DNA of 64,000 nt. It comes from Streptomyces poonensis (GTDB lineage: Bacteria > Actinomycetota > Actinomycetes > Streptomycetales > Streptomycetaceae). The stretch covers positions 124,001-188,000 of the forward strand of contig NZ_BMVW01000010.1 of NCBI RefSeq assembly GCF_014650915.1. Reading direction: 5' to 3'. Of the stretch, positions 51,684 through 60,155 are shown piece after piece. Position 1 is the stretch's first letter; the number at the start of each line of letters is the position of its first letter. The notes beneath the pieces were generated by a model. The model ran no database searches and was not told the origin of the DNA. It worked only from the letters and a program-made list of their open reading frames with translations. The position numbers and the translations under genes are program-made.

Positions 51684-54600
51684 ATGCCAATAGGGCACCG
51701 TCGGCCGACGCGCTTGGGTAGCGCCGTCGCCACCGTCTCGTCCGTGCTGGCGCTCACGGCGGGCGCCGCACTGTCACTGCCTTCCGACGAAGCACAAGCC
51801 GCGCAGGCCACCGCGGGCACCGCCACCGAAGGCGTTCCCACCGCGGGCACCACCGCCGTAGGCAACGACGTCGCCATACCCGTGCCCGACACCGACGTCG
51901 ACCGGCGGATCAGCGTGCTGGCGAGCACCCGTATCGGCGTGCTCTACCAGGAGGAGGGCACCGACGGCTATGTGTGGAGCCAGACCGGCAAGGTCGTGCC
52001 GGCCCTGGACGGTGTGCCGGCGGAGGACATCGTCGACACCCACGACGAGTACGACCGGATCGCCTACCGCACGACAGGGGCCGACGGTCGCACCACCTTC
52101 GTCTGGTACTGGCTGAACGACGGGATCAAGCGGACCATGACCGTGCCGAGCGGCTACGAGAACCCGCGGTTGAGCAGCGGTTTCGTCGTGGTCTCGCACC
52201 GGCTTGAGGACGGTTCGTACGAGTACCGGGTGCTCAGGGGCAACGGCACGGGAGGCGCGTACGACGTCCTGGTGCGGTTGCCGGAGGGCGCGACCGCCGA
52301 GGCCGCGCCGGAGGTCCTGGCGCACGACGGCAACGATCTCGTCATCCGCTACCAGAAGGACGGCCAGGCCGCGTACGGGATCGTCAACGGGATCAGCGGT
52401 GCCGTCCAGCCGCTCCAGGCGACCGGCGCGGCGAGCAGTTTCCGGCTGACCGACTCCTGGGTGACGTGGTTCACGCGCGAGGGCGAGGACGGGATACGGA
52501 TCCGGGCGCGCAGCAGCGCGGGGGGCGCACCCGGGATCCGTGCGGTGCCGACGACGTCCGAGGACAGCGAGGTCCTCACGTTCATGACGGGCGACCACCT
52601 GCTGTGGTGGGAGGGGCCCGGGTCGCCGCTGTACACCAAGCCGTTGAGCGGCGGGGAGCCAAAGGTCGCCGTGGCCGAGGCCGAGCGGGTGGCGCAGGCG
52701 GGGGAGAACGTGACCGCGGTCGGACGGGCCGTCGCCGGTGGCCCGCGTGCCCTGTACGACCTCTATCCGGACGGCACCGGCGCCCTCTTCGTCTTCGCGG
52801 AGCATGAGGTGACCCCCGTCCACCACGACGGCTCGGTGACCGCGCTGGACCTGGACCGCGGCACCGTACGCCTGCTCAACTCCCTCCGGGGCACGCAGAC
52901 CCTGCACAGCCAGGACATCGGTACCGCCATGGCACCGGCCGGCGGCGCCGCCCTGACCTCCGCCGCCACCTCCGCCACCACCGGCCCGGGCCGCTTCGCC
53001 GACGGCGGTGACGAGGGCCTGGCCCAGCTGGCCACCGACCCGGCCACCGGCAAGGACGTCCTGACCACCGCCGACGACCCGGACGGCGCCATCACGCTCC
53101 CGGGGAGCGACGGCAGGATCCTCGACGCGTCCCCGCAGTACGTGCTCTACGCGGGGAACGGCGGCACGGGCCGGCAGTACGTGGTCGACATCGCCGCCGG
53201 CACCGTCGTCCGCGAGCAGGCCGCGAAGGCCGCCGCGCTCGACCACGCCACCCTGTGGACCCCGTCCACCACCGCCGGCAAGGTCGTCGCCACCAGCCTG
53301 CGCACCGGCAAGACGGTCCGCACCCTCGACATCGGCTCCGGCTGCGTCCCTGACGACCTGCGCACCAACGGCACGCTGCTGTACTGGAGCTGCGCCGCCC
53401 AGAAGAAGGCCGGCGTCAAGAACCTCGGTGGGATGGGGCAGGCGTACTCCGCACCCGTCGGCGACGTACTGCTCGGTGACGGCTTCTACGGCTACTACAA
53501 CGCGGCCGAGGGGTCGATCGAGCTGAGGGAGGTCATCAACGACGTCAACCTCCCCCTCGACGAGATCACCGGCGTCGCGCCCACCGAGGCCGCCGACACC
53601 CGCGGGGTCACCTGGGCGATCGACCCCCGCTCCAACAAGGTCGCCTACCTGGGCGCGGACGGCACCGTCCACGTCGTCAGGGCGTACATGGGCATCGGGC
53701 TGCCCTCCCGGCTGTCCGTGCCCGACTCCACCGTCCCGGCGTCCTTCGCGGCCGACGGCGGTGCCGCCCGGTGGAACAGCCGGTGGTGGCTGTCCAAGCC
53801 CGCGGCCTCCTGGAAGGTGACGCTCAAGAGCGCCACCACCAAGGCCGTGGTGCGCACCTGGACGGGCGGCGCGACCCGCGGCTCGGTCGCGGTCTCCTGG
53901 GACGGCAAGGCACAGACGGACGGCGCGCTGGTGACCAACGGCTCGTACACCTGGACGCTCACCGCCGTCCCGGCCGACGGGGCCGGCGACCCGCTGTCGT
54001 CCTCCGGCACGGTGAAGGTGACCGGGGCCGCGGCCGTCCGCCGGGACCACGCCGGCTCGGACGGCATCGGAGACGTCCTGACCCTCAACTCCAAGGGCGA
54101 CCTGACCATTCAGCAGGGCAACGGCAAGGGAGCCCTCTCCGGGAAGGTCTCCGGGGCCGGCTGGCCCACCTCGATCACGGCCGCCCCGTTCGGCGACCTC
54201 GACGGCGACCGCTGCAACGACGTGCTGGTCCGCTACAGCAGCGGCACGCTGCGCGGGTTCCGGCCCGGCTGCGGCAAGGCGGTGACGCCGAAGACCGCGT
54301 ACACCACGCTCGGCACGGGCTTCCAGCAGTACAACGTCCTGACCTCGCCCGGCGACGTCACCGGCGACAAGCGCGCGGACCTCATCGCGCGCAACTCCAA
54401 GACGGGCGCGGTGTACCTGTACAAGGGGACCAGCTCCGGGAAGCTGTCCTCGCGGGTGAAGCTGTACGCGAACTGGAACGGCTACAAGAAGATCGTCGGT
54501 GCCGGCGACCTCAACGGCGACGGCCACGGCGATCTGCTGGTCCAGAACAAGTCCAACGAACTGTGGCGCTACGACGGCACCGGCAAGGGCCCGTTCAAGG

Positions 54601-54803
54601 CCCGGGTGAAGGTCGCGGGCAACTGGGGCTCGGCCTACAACGCGGTCGTCGGCGCGGGCGACCTCACCGGCGACGGCAAGGCCGACCTCGTCAGTCGTGA
54701 CACCTCGGGCAACCTGTGGCGCAGCAGCGGCAACGGCAAGGGCTCCTTCGGCGCCCGCACGAAGATCGCGACCGGCTGGAAGGGCTACAAGGGGGTCTTC
54801 TAG
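51684..54803 (+). CDS. Large secreted FG-GAP/VCBS-repeat protein
   Basis: A 1039-residue exported protein from ATG 51684 (strong GGGGGG). A signal peptide ends near AQA (ALSLPSDEAQA). Residues 60-780 are beta-rich, propeller-like; a FlgD-like Ig segment lies near 715-790 (SWKVTLKSATTKAVVRTWTG). The C-terminus has five FG-GAP/VCBS units, for example DLDGDRCNDVLV, DVTGDKRADLIA, DLNGDGHGDLLV and DLTGDGKADLVS, with Ca-binding Asp residues. Such proteins bind surfaces or carbohydrates; target unknown. Confidence 0.86.
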   Translation: MPIGHRRPTRLGSAVATVSSVLALTAGAALSLPSDEAQAAQATAGTATEGVPTAGTTAVGNDVAIPVPDTDVDRRISVLASTRIGVLYQEEGTDGYVWSQTGKVVPALDGVPAEDIVDTHDEYDRIAYRTTGADGRTTFVWYWLNDGIKRTMTVPSGYENPRLSSGFVVVSHRLEDGSYEYRVLRGNGTGGAYDVLVRLPEGATAEAAPEVLAHDGNDLVIRYQKDGQAAYGIVNGISGAVQPLQATGAASSFRLTDSWVTWFTREGEDGIRIRARSSAGGAPGIRAVPTTSEDSEVLTFMTGDHLLWWEGPGSPLYTKPLSGGEPKVAVAEAERVAQAGENVTAVGRAVAGGPRALYDLYPDGTGALFVFAEHEVTPVHHDGSVTALDLDRGTVRLLNSLRGTQTLHSQDIGTAMAPAGGAALTSAATSATTGPGRFADGGDEGLAQLATDPATGKDVLTTADDPDGAITLPGSDGRILDASPQYVLYAGNGGTGRQYVVDIAAGTVVREQAAKAAALDHATLWTPSTTAGKVVATSLRTGKTVRTLDIGSGCVPDDLRTNGTLLYWSCAAQKKAGVKNLGGMGQAYSAPVGDVLLGDGFYGYYNAAEGSIELREVINDVNLPLDEITGVAPTEAADTRGVTWAIDPRSNKVAYLGADGTVHVVRAYMGIGLPSRLSVPDSTVPASFAADGGAARWNSRWWLSKPAASWKVTLKSATTKAVVRTWTGGATRGSVAVSWDGKAQTDGALVTNGSYTWTLTAVPADGAGDPLSSSGTVKVTGAAAVRRDHAGSDGIGDVLTLNSKGDLTIQQGNGKGALSGKVSGAGWPTSITAAPFGDLDGDRCNDVLVRYSSGTLRGFRPGCGKAVTPKTAYTTLGTGFQQYNVLTSPGDVTGDKRADLIARNSKTGAVYLYKGTSSGKLSSRVKLYANWNGYKKIVGAGDLNGDGHGDLLVQNKSNELWRYDGTGKGPFKARVKVAGNWGSAYNAVVGAGDLTGDGKADLVSRDTSGNLWRSSGNGKGSFGARTKIATGWKGYKGVF

Positions 54804-54855
54804 CGAGAAGACCGGCGAGAGGGCCGGCTGGTGGCGACCCGGTCGCCACCAGCAG

Positions 54856-54912
54856 CGGCTTCAGCACCGGCTTCAGCACGGGCTTCAGCACGGGCTTCAG
54901 CACGGGCGTCAG
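54856..54912. repeat. 12-bp repeat at the end of the FG-GAP region
   Basis: Near-perfect units CGGCTTCAGCAC, CGGCTTCAGCAC, GGGCTTCAGCAC, GGGCTTCAGCAC and a partial one lie between the FG-GAP gene and the SEC-C gene, overlapping the last codons of the latter. Confidence 0.9.
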
Positions 54913-55928
54913 GCCGTCGGCACCCCGTGGCACCCCTCGTACGCCCGCCCCGACCCGCACCAGCACTCCGTGCCCCGCTGCGGCGGCCACTCCACGGCCC
55001 GCCCCCGCGCGGCCAGCGTCGTCGCGTACTGGGGGAGCAGGGTGACGTCCGACGGGGAGGACGCCTCCGAGGCCGCGAACGCCTCGTAGGACGGGACCGT
55101 GCCCGAGACGATGCCCAGGTTCGGGGTGCCGGAGGCGGCGAGTTCGCGCAGGCTGTGCTCTATGGTCGCCAGGTGCTCCTCGTGGGAGGGGTACTCGGAC
55201 GACAGGGACGGGTAGTCCGCCAGCAGCTCCGCCAGTTCGTCCGCCGGCCAGTGCAGGACCGCCACCGGGAAGGGGCGGGAGAGGGCCGTGCGGTAGGCGC
55301 CCAGTTCCGCGCGCAGGCGGCTGATCTCCGCCTCCAGTTCGGCCGGGTTGTCCGAGCCCAGGGACCAGACGCGCTTGGGGTCGTGGAGCTCGTCCAGGGA
55401 CACCGACGCCGAGTGGAGCGTGTCCGCCAGGGCGTCCCACTCGTCGTGCGGCGCGCCCAGCATCCGGCGGACCCGGTGGCGGCCGAAGAGCAGCGGATGG
55501 GTGGAGTACGGGGGCTCGGCGACGTCGGTGAGGAGGAGCGTGGCCCCTTCCGTGAACGTCTCCTGCGCCGCCTCCAGTTCGTCGTGGGCCTCCAGGGCCT
55601 CCGCCGCGATCACCCAGGGGGCCGGGTCGCGCGGGGCCGAGACGCGGATGCCGTCGATGATCGCCCGCGCCTCCGCCTCATGGCCGTACTCCCACAGGTT
55701 GGACGCCTTGAGGGCGCGTACGAGGTGGGGGTGGTCCAGAGAGTCGGGGGAGGAGAGCAGACGGTCGTAGAGGGCGGAGGCGTCGGCGCGGGCGCCGGAC
55801 AGCTCCAGATGGGCCGCGGCCTGGAGCAGGAGGTGTTCGGCGTCCTCGGGGTACAGACCGGCGGTTCGTTCCAGACGGGCGGCTTCGGCTTTGTGGTCGA
55901 CGTTCTCGGCGGAGGTGTCGGGGCGCAT
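54909..55928 (-). CDS. TPR plus SEC-C motif protein
   Basis: A 339-residue protein. The helical N-terminal two thirds have TPR-like repeats (RLERTAGLYPEDAEHLLLQA, DRLLSSPDSLDHPHLVRALK). The C-terminus ends with the SEC-C zinc motif TECWCGSGRAYEGCHG. SEC-C domains of SecA bind ribosomes and SecB; stand-alone ones are of unknown role. It may be a chaperone-like or quality control factor. Confidence 0.84.
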   Translation of the reverse strand: MRPDTSAENVDHKAEAARLERTAGLYPEDAEHLLLQAAAHLELSGARADASALYDRLLSSPDSLDHPHLVRALKASNLWEYGHEAEARAIIDGIRVSAPRDPAPWVIAAEALEAHDELEAAQETFTEGATLLLTDVAEPPYSTHPLLFGRHRVRRMLGAPHDEWDALADTLHSASVSLDELHDPKRVWSLGSDNPAELEAEISRLRAELGAYRTALSRPFPVAVLHWPADELAELLADYPSLSSEYPSHEEHLATIEHSLRELAASGTPNLGIVSGTVPSYEAFAASEASSPSDVTLLPQYATTLAARGRAVEWPPQRGTECWCGSGRAYEGCHGVPTA

Positions 55929-56187
55929 GCCGACACCGTACTGCCGCCGACCGACAGAGGTGAGATATCCGCAGGCTGGTGGATGCGTGTGCCCGCCGGG
56001 CCGGTGTCCGTGCGCGCCCCTCGACCCGCGCGCGATGCGTCACGGGTCCCTACGGCCCCTCGCGCCCGTGCGGCAGTACGCTCCGGCGCCATACCCGCAT
56101 GGTGCAGACGGAGGAAGGCATCCGGTATATCTGGTAGTCGTACAGGTCCAGTTGTGAGCGAATCGGGAAGGGGGGGGAAGGCAAGTA

Positions 56188-56517
56188 ATGATCGTCTACC
56201 AGCTCTTCCACGCTCTCTTCCAGGTTCTCCTCCAAGTCCTTCTCCAGGGACTGCTCCAGGCCGGTGTGCTCGACACCGCAACCGGGACCTTCTCCGCCGC
56301 GGTCGCCCTCGCCGCCACCGCCGCGGCCGGTTCGGCCCTCGCCCTCTGCGCGCTGATCGCCTCCCGCTGCGCGCCCGCCGTGGCGCCCACGCGCGTACGG
56401 ACGGCGATACGGGACCGTGAGCGCCGTACGGCGTTCCTGCCCCAACGCGATCCCGACGCCAAGGGCCGCACCCGGCCCAGGGCGCCCGGTCACGCCCTCC
56501 GGACGATCACCGCGTAG
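56188..56517 (+). CDS. DUF6412-like small membrane protein
   Basis: A 109-residue protein: an amphipathic N-terminus of repeated Leu-Gln (LFQVLLQVLLQGLLQ), one membrane helix (AATAAAGSALALCALIA) and a basic tail (RDRERRTAFLPQRDPDAKGR). Precedes yidC; the pair is common in Streptomyces as far as I recall. Function unknown. GGGGGAAGG precedes ATG 56188. Confidence 0.7.
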   Translation: MIVYQLFHALFQVLLQVLLQGLLQAGVLDTATGTFSAAVALAATAAAGSALALCALIASRCAPAVAPTRVRTAIRDRERRTAFLPQRDPDAKGRTRPRAPGHALRTITA

Positions 56518-56634
56518 GGCATCCGCCACCACGTCACATCGCATGTCCCTGGGTGTGTCCCCGGTTGACTCCGCGCGGGTCGTCATACCGCCACTCACCA
56601 CACCGGTACGACGAGACCCCCGGAGGGCTCACCC

Positions 56635-57366
56635 ATGTCCGTTCTCCTGTCCGCCTTCGCCACCCTGGTGGAACAGCTCGCCGAGCTGCTCCAGCCGCTC
56701 TTCCACGCCTCCGCGGCCGCCGCAGCGATCGTCCTGTTCACCGCGTTCGTACGGCTTCTCGTCCTCCCGCTGTCCCGGGCCGCCGCGCGCGGGCAGCGGG
56801 TCCGGACGGCCCTGCAGCCGAAGATCGCCGAGCTCAGGAAGAAGCACGGGCGGAATCCGGAGCGACTGCGCACGGCACTCCTCGAACTGCACGCGAAGGA
56901 GAAGGTGTCGCCGCTGGCCGGCATCCTGCCCAGCCTCTGCCAGATCCCGGCGTTCTTCCTGCTCTACCACCTGTTCTCCAGCTCCACGATCGGCGGCGAG
57001 AGCAACGATCTGCTGACGCACTCGCTGTTCGCCGCGCCGCTGGGGGACCGGTGGGGCGACGCGCTCGGCGACGGGGGAGTGTTCGGCGCGGCCGGGCTCG
57101 TCTACCTCGGGCTGTTCGTGATCGTCGCTGTGGTCGCCGTCTTCAACTACACGCGGACGAAGCGGGCGTTCACCGCGAGCGCCGGAGCCACCGCGCCGGC
57201 GGGCGGCGGTGACCAGCTGCCCGGCCTCGCCACCGCCACCAAGGTCATGCCGTTCATGTCGTTCCTGACCCTCGTCACCGTGGCCGTCGTACCGCTCGCC
57301 GCCGCCCTGTACATGGTGACCAGCACGACGTGGAGCGCGGTGGAGAGGATGCTGCTGTATCCGTGA
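56635..57366 (+). CDS. yidC: YidC/Oxa1-type membrane insertase
   Basis: A 243-residue YidC/Oxa1 fold protein with five membrane helices. The conserved cytoplasmic region LQPKIAELRKKHGRNPERLR and the KVSPLAGILPSLCQIPAFF loop (with the Arg in the membrane groove) are present. It inserts membrane proteins with or without SecYEG. This is a secondary copy: the rnpA-linked YidC is not here. CGGAGGG precedes ATG 56635. A 7-bp repeat begins at its stop. Confidence 0.9.
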   Translation: MSVLLSAFATLVEQLAELLQPLFHASAAAAAIVLFTAFVRLLVLPLSRAAARGQRVRTALQPKIAELRKKHGRNPERLRTALLELHAKEKVSPLAGILPSLCQIPAFFLLYHLFSSSTIGGESNDLLTHSLFAAPLGDRWGDALGDGGVFGAAGLVYLGLFVIVAVVAVFNYTRTKRAFTASAGATAPAGGGDQLPGLATATKVMPFMSFLTLVTVAVVPLAAALYMVTSTTWSAVERMLLYP

Positions 57367-57416
57367 TCCGTAACCCGTAACCCGTGATCCGTGATCCGTG
57401 ATCCGTCGTCCGTGAG
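57361..57416. repeat. 7-bp CCGTGAT repeat starting at the yidC stop codon
   Basis: Eight units CCGTGAT, CCGTAAC, CCGTAAC, CCGTGAT (x3), CCGTCGT, CCGTGAG. The first carries the yidC TGA. A change in unit number would leave the stop intact. Confidence 0.9.
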
Positions 57417-57529
57417 GGCATGGTTACGGTCCAGTACGTGAACCGGGTATTGCGGACTGGACCGTGACCTTGGAGGATCGTCCAAGATCGCGAGGGCGCG
57501 CCAGGCCGAGGTCGAGGGAGATGGGGATC

Positions 57530-58387
57530 ATGAAGCTGCTGCGAGTAGGTACGGCGGGTTCGGAACGGCCCGCGCTGCTCGACGCCGAGGGGGTCCTGCG
57601 GGACCTGTCGGGCGTCGTACCGGACATCGACGGGGCGCTGCTCGCGGACGACGACGCGCTCGGGCGGGTCCGGGCGGCGGCGGACTCCGGTGAACTGCCC
57701 GTGCTCGACGGTGAGGGGCTGCGGATCGGCCCGCCCCTCGCCCGCATCGGCAAGATCGTCTGCATCGGCCTCAACTACCACGACCACGCGCGCGAGACCG
57801 GCGCCGAGCCGCCCGCCGAGCCGGTGATCTTCTTCAAGGCGGCGGACACGGTGGTCGGGCCGAACGACACGGTGCTCGTGCCGCGCGGGTCGGCCAAGAC
57901 CGACTGGGAGGTCGAGCTCGCCGTCGTCATCGGGCGTACGGCCCGCTACCTCGGCTCGGCGGAGGAGGCGCTCGGGCATGTCGCGGGGTACGCGGTGGCG
58001 CACGACGTCTCGGAGCGGGAGTTCCAGATCGAGCGCGGCGGCACCTGGGACAAGGGCAAGAACTGCGAGACGTTCAACCCGCTGGGGCCGTGGCTGGTGA
58101 CCGCCGACGAGGTCCCCGACCCGCAGGACCTCTCCCTGAAACTGTGGGTCAACGACGAGCTGAAGCAGGACGGCACGACCGCCGAGCAGATCTTCCCGGT
58201 CGCCGAAGTGGTGCGGTACGTCAGCCAGTTCATGACCCTGTACCCCGGGGACGTCATCAACACCGGTACGCCCGCCGGTGTCGCCATGGGCCGGCCCGAG
58301 CCGAAGCCGTATCTGCGGGCCGGTGACGTGGTCGAGCTGGAGATCGAAGGGCTGGGGCGGCAGCGGCAGCAGCTGAAGGACGCGTGA
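57530..58387 (+). CDS. Fumarylacetoacetate-hydrolase family enzyme
   Basis: A 285-residue FAH-type hydrolase. IGKIVCIGLNYHDHARETG (active-site His), PVIFFKAADTVVGPNDTV, DWEVELAVVIGRTARY with the metal Glu/Asp cluster, GRGG-type substrate loop and PGDVINTGTPAGVAMG are all there. It may be a beta-diketone or 2-keto-3-deoxysugar-type hydrolase or a decarboxylase. I start at ATG 57530 (MKLLRVGT, typical); 57521 and 57464 are alternatives. Confidence 0.92.
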   Translation: MKLLRVGTAGSERPALLDAEGVLRDLSGVVPDIDGALLADDDALGRVRAAADSGELPVLDGEGLRIGPPLARIGKIVCIGLNYHDHARETGAEPPAEPVIFFKAADTVVGPNDTVLVPRGSAKTDWEVELAVVIGRTARYLGSAEEALGHVAGYAVAHDVSEREFQIERGGTWDKGKNCETFNPLGPWLVTADEVPDPQDLSLKLWVNDELKQDGTTAEQIFPVAEVVRYVSQFMTLYPGDVINTGTPAGVAMGRPEPKPYLRAGDVVELEIEGLGRQRQQLKDA

Positions 58388-58446
58388 GCGCTCCGCTCGG
58401 GCGCGGTGTCTGACTGCGGGTTCGTCGGGGCTGGTCGCGCAGTTCC

Positions 58447-58502
58447 CCGCGCCCCTTGAGGGGCGCGGTCGGGGCGCCGCGGATCACCACGGCGCCCCGA
58501 CC
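58447..58502. terminator. Tandem hairpins between the FAH gene and the UPF0303 gene
   Basis: CCGCGCCCC-TTGA-GGGGCGCGG (58447-58468) and, overlapping it by two bases, GGTCGGGGCGCCG with CGGCGCCCCGACC (58467-58502). The sequence CAGTTCCCCGCGCCCCT is a family of motifs seen many times in Streptomyces genomes. Works for both convergent genes. Confidence 0.82.
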
Positions 58503-58516
58503 GCTCCGCGGTCCCG

Positions 58517-59029
58517 CTAGTCCCGCATCCCCTCCACCAGCCGTTCCAGCGCCTCCACCACCAGCGCGTGGTCCTGGAGCTGCGGCAGCCCGGACACCGT
58601 CACCGCGCCGATGACGCCCACGCCCTCGACGTCGATCGGGAACGAGCCGCCGTGCGCCGCGTACACGTCGGGGTCGAGGCGCGAGGAGTCCTCGAACGTC
58701 GTGCCCTTGGCGCGGAAGCGGGCGCCGACCAGGTAGGAGGCGGAGCCGTAGCGCTCCACGACCCGGCGCTTGCGGTCGATCCAGGCGTCGTTGTCCGGGC
58801 TGGAGCCGGGCAGCGCCGCGTGGAAGAGCTGCTGGCCGGCGCGGTGGATGTCGACGGCCACGGGCGCCTGCCGCTCCCGGGCCAGCTCCACCAGCAGCGA
58901 GCCGAGCGCCCACGCGTCCTCGTAGGTGAACCGGGGGAGGACGAGACGGCGCTGCTGGGCCTCCAGCTCCTCGATGCTCGGGACGATCTGCGGGGTGTTG
59001 TCGGGGGCTTCCATGCTTCCGTTTCCCAT
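58517..59029 (-). CDS. UPF0303/heme-degrading-domain family protein
   Basis: A 170-residue protein of the UPF0303 (YBR137W/HbpS-like) group: SIEELEAQQRRLVLPRFTYED, VAVDIHRAGQQLFHAALPGS and PDNDAWIDRKRRVVERYGSA. Family members are oligomeric and some bind heme; the role here is unknown. The start ATG 59029 overlaps the stop of the dehydrogenase gene by one base (TGATG); ATG 59014 is alternative. Confidence 0.8.
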   Translation of the reverse strand: MGNGSMEAPDNTPQIVPSIEELEAQQRRLVLPRFTYEDAWALGSLLVELARERQAPVAVDIHRAGQQLFHAALPGSSPDNDAWIDRKRRVVERYGSASYLVGARFRAKGTTFEDSSRLDPDVYAAHGGSFPIDVEGVGVIGAVTVSGLPQLQDHALVVEALERLVEGMRD

Positions 59030-60099
59030 CAGAGCTGCACCACCACTCCGTCGCGGGCCGAGCGCCGGGCCGCCTCCAGGACGTCGAGCGCCGCGGCGGC
59101 CTCCAGGGCCGTCACCGGGTTGGGCGCGCCGTCGCGCAGGGCGGCGGCCACGGCCGCGTAGTACGCGGGGTAGTCGCCGGGCAGGGTCGGTACGGGCTCG
59201 CCGCCGCCGGTCAGCGGGGACTCGCCGGCGCCGACGCGGCCCCACAGCGACTCGTCCTCCACGCCCCAGTCCGGGCCGGGACGCGACCCCTCGCGCAGGG
59301 CCGCCTCCTGCGGGTCGAGACCGTACTTGACGTAGCCGGCCTGCGAGCCGAGGACGCGGAAGCGCGGGCCGAGCTGGGCCGTGGTCGCGGTGACGTAGAG
59401 GTGGGAGCGGACGCCGTTGGCGTGCGTGATCGCGACGAACGTGTCGTCGTCCGCCTCGGCGCCGGCGCGGCGGACGACCGACTCGGCGTACACCTGGATG
59501 GCCGGGCCGAACAGGACCAGCGCCTGGTCCACGACATGGCTGCCGAGGTCGTACAGCAGACCGCCGATCTCCGCCGGGTCGCCGGACTCGCGCCAGCCGC
59601 CCTTCGGCTTCGGCCGCCACCGCTCGAAACGTGACTCGAAGCGCCATACGTCGCCCAGCGCGCCCTCGGAGACGAGCTTGCGGACGGTCAGGAAGTCGTT
59701 GTCCCAGCGGCGGTTCTGGAAGACGGAGAGGAGCAGGCCGCGCTCGTCGGCGAGGCGGGCCAGCTCGCGGGCCTCGGCCGCCGTACCGGCGATCGGCTTG
59801 TCGACCACGACCGCGAGGCCGGCCTCGAGCGCGGCCGTCGCGAGGGGGACGTGCGTCTTGTTCGGCGACGCGATGACGACCAGGTCCAGCTCGCCCGCCC
59901 GCTCCCAGAGCTGGTCGGGGGAGTCGGCGAACGTCACGTCCGGGAACTCGGCGCGGGCCTGCTCCCGCCGCTCGGGGCTGGACGTGACCACGGTGTCGAG
60001 GACCAGGCCCTCGGTGGCCGCGATCAGCGGTGCGTGGAAGACGGAGCCCGCGAGGCCGTAACCGACGAGGGCCACACGGAGGGGAGCTGTGCCAGTCAT
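59029..60099 (-). CDS. Gfo/Idh/MocA family oxidoreductase
   Basis: A 356-residue NAD(P)-dependent dehydrogenase. N-terminal Rossmann motif LRVALVGYGLAGSVFHAPLI, then EKP-like VVDKPIAGTAAEARELA at the active site and the C-terminal sugar-binding domain. The substrate is probably a sugar or inositol-like polyol. It is co-transcribed with the UPF0303 gene and divergent from a ROK repressor, which suggests repression by sugar availability. The start ATG 60099 is preferred; GTG 60108 is alternative. Confidence 0.9.
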   Translation of the reverse strand: MTGTAPLRVALVGYGLAGSVFHAPLIAATEGLVLDTVVTSSPERREQARAEFPDVTFADSPDQLWERAGELDLVVIASPNKTHVPLATAALEAGLAVVVDKPIAGTAAEARELARLADERGLLLSVFQNRRWDNDFLTVRKLVSEGALGDVWRFESRFERWRPKPKGGWRESGDPAEIGGLLYDLGSHVVDQALVLFGPAIQVYAESVVRRAGAEADDDTFVAITHANGVRSHLYVTATTAQLGPRFRVLGSQAGYVKYGLDPQEAALREGSRPGPDWGVEDESLWGRVGAGESPLTGGGEPVPTLPGDYPAYYAAVAAALRDGAPNPVTALEAAAALDVLEAARRSARDGVVVQL

Positions 60100-60107
60100 G
60101 CGTTCCA

Positions 60108-60130
60108 CTTAAGCAACGCTGTTGCCAAAG
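60108..60130. promoter_or_regulatory. Operator-like palindrome between the dehydrogenase and ROK genes
   Basis: CTT-AA-GCAAC-GCT-GTTGC-CA-AAG is a 23-base imperfect palindrome in the 56-base divergent gap. It has the spacing of a ROK operator and overlaps both start regions, so the ROK protein likely binds it and controls both genes. Confidence 0.65.
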
Positions 60131-60155
60131 TGCAAGCGCCACGGACAATGGAAGG

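Noticed and set aside
51774..54527. A 917-residue minus-strand frame opposite the FG-GAP gene
   Set aside because: Shadow frame: Val/Gly/Ala/Arg-rich without motifs, opposite a gene with a signal peptide and FG-GAP repeats.
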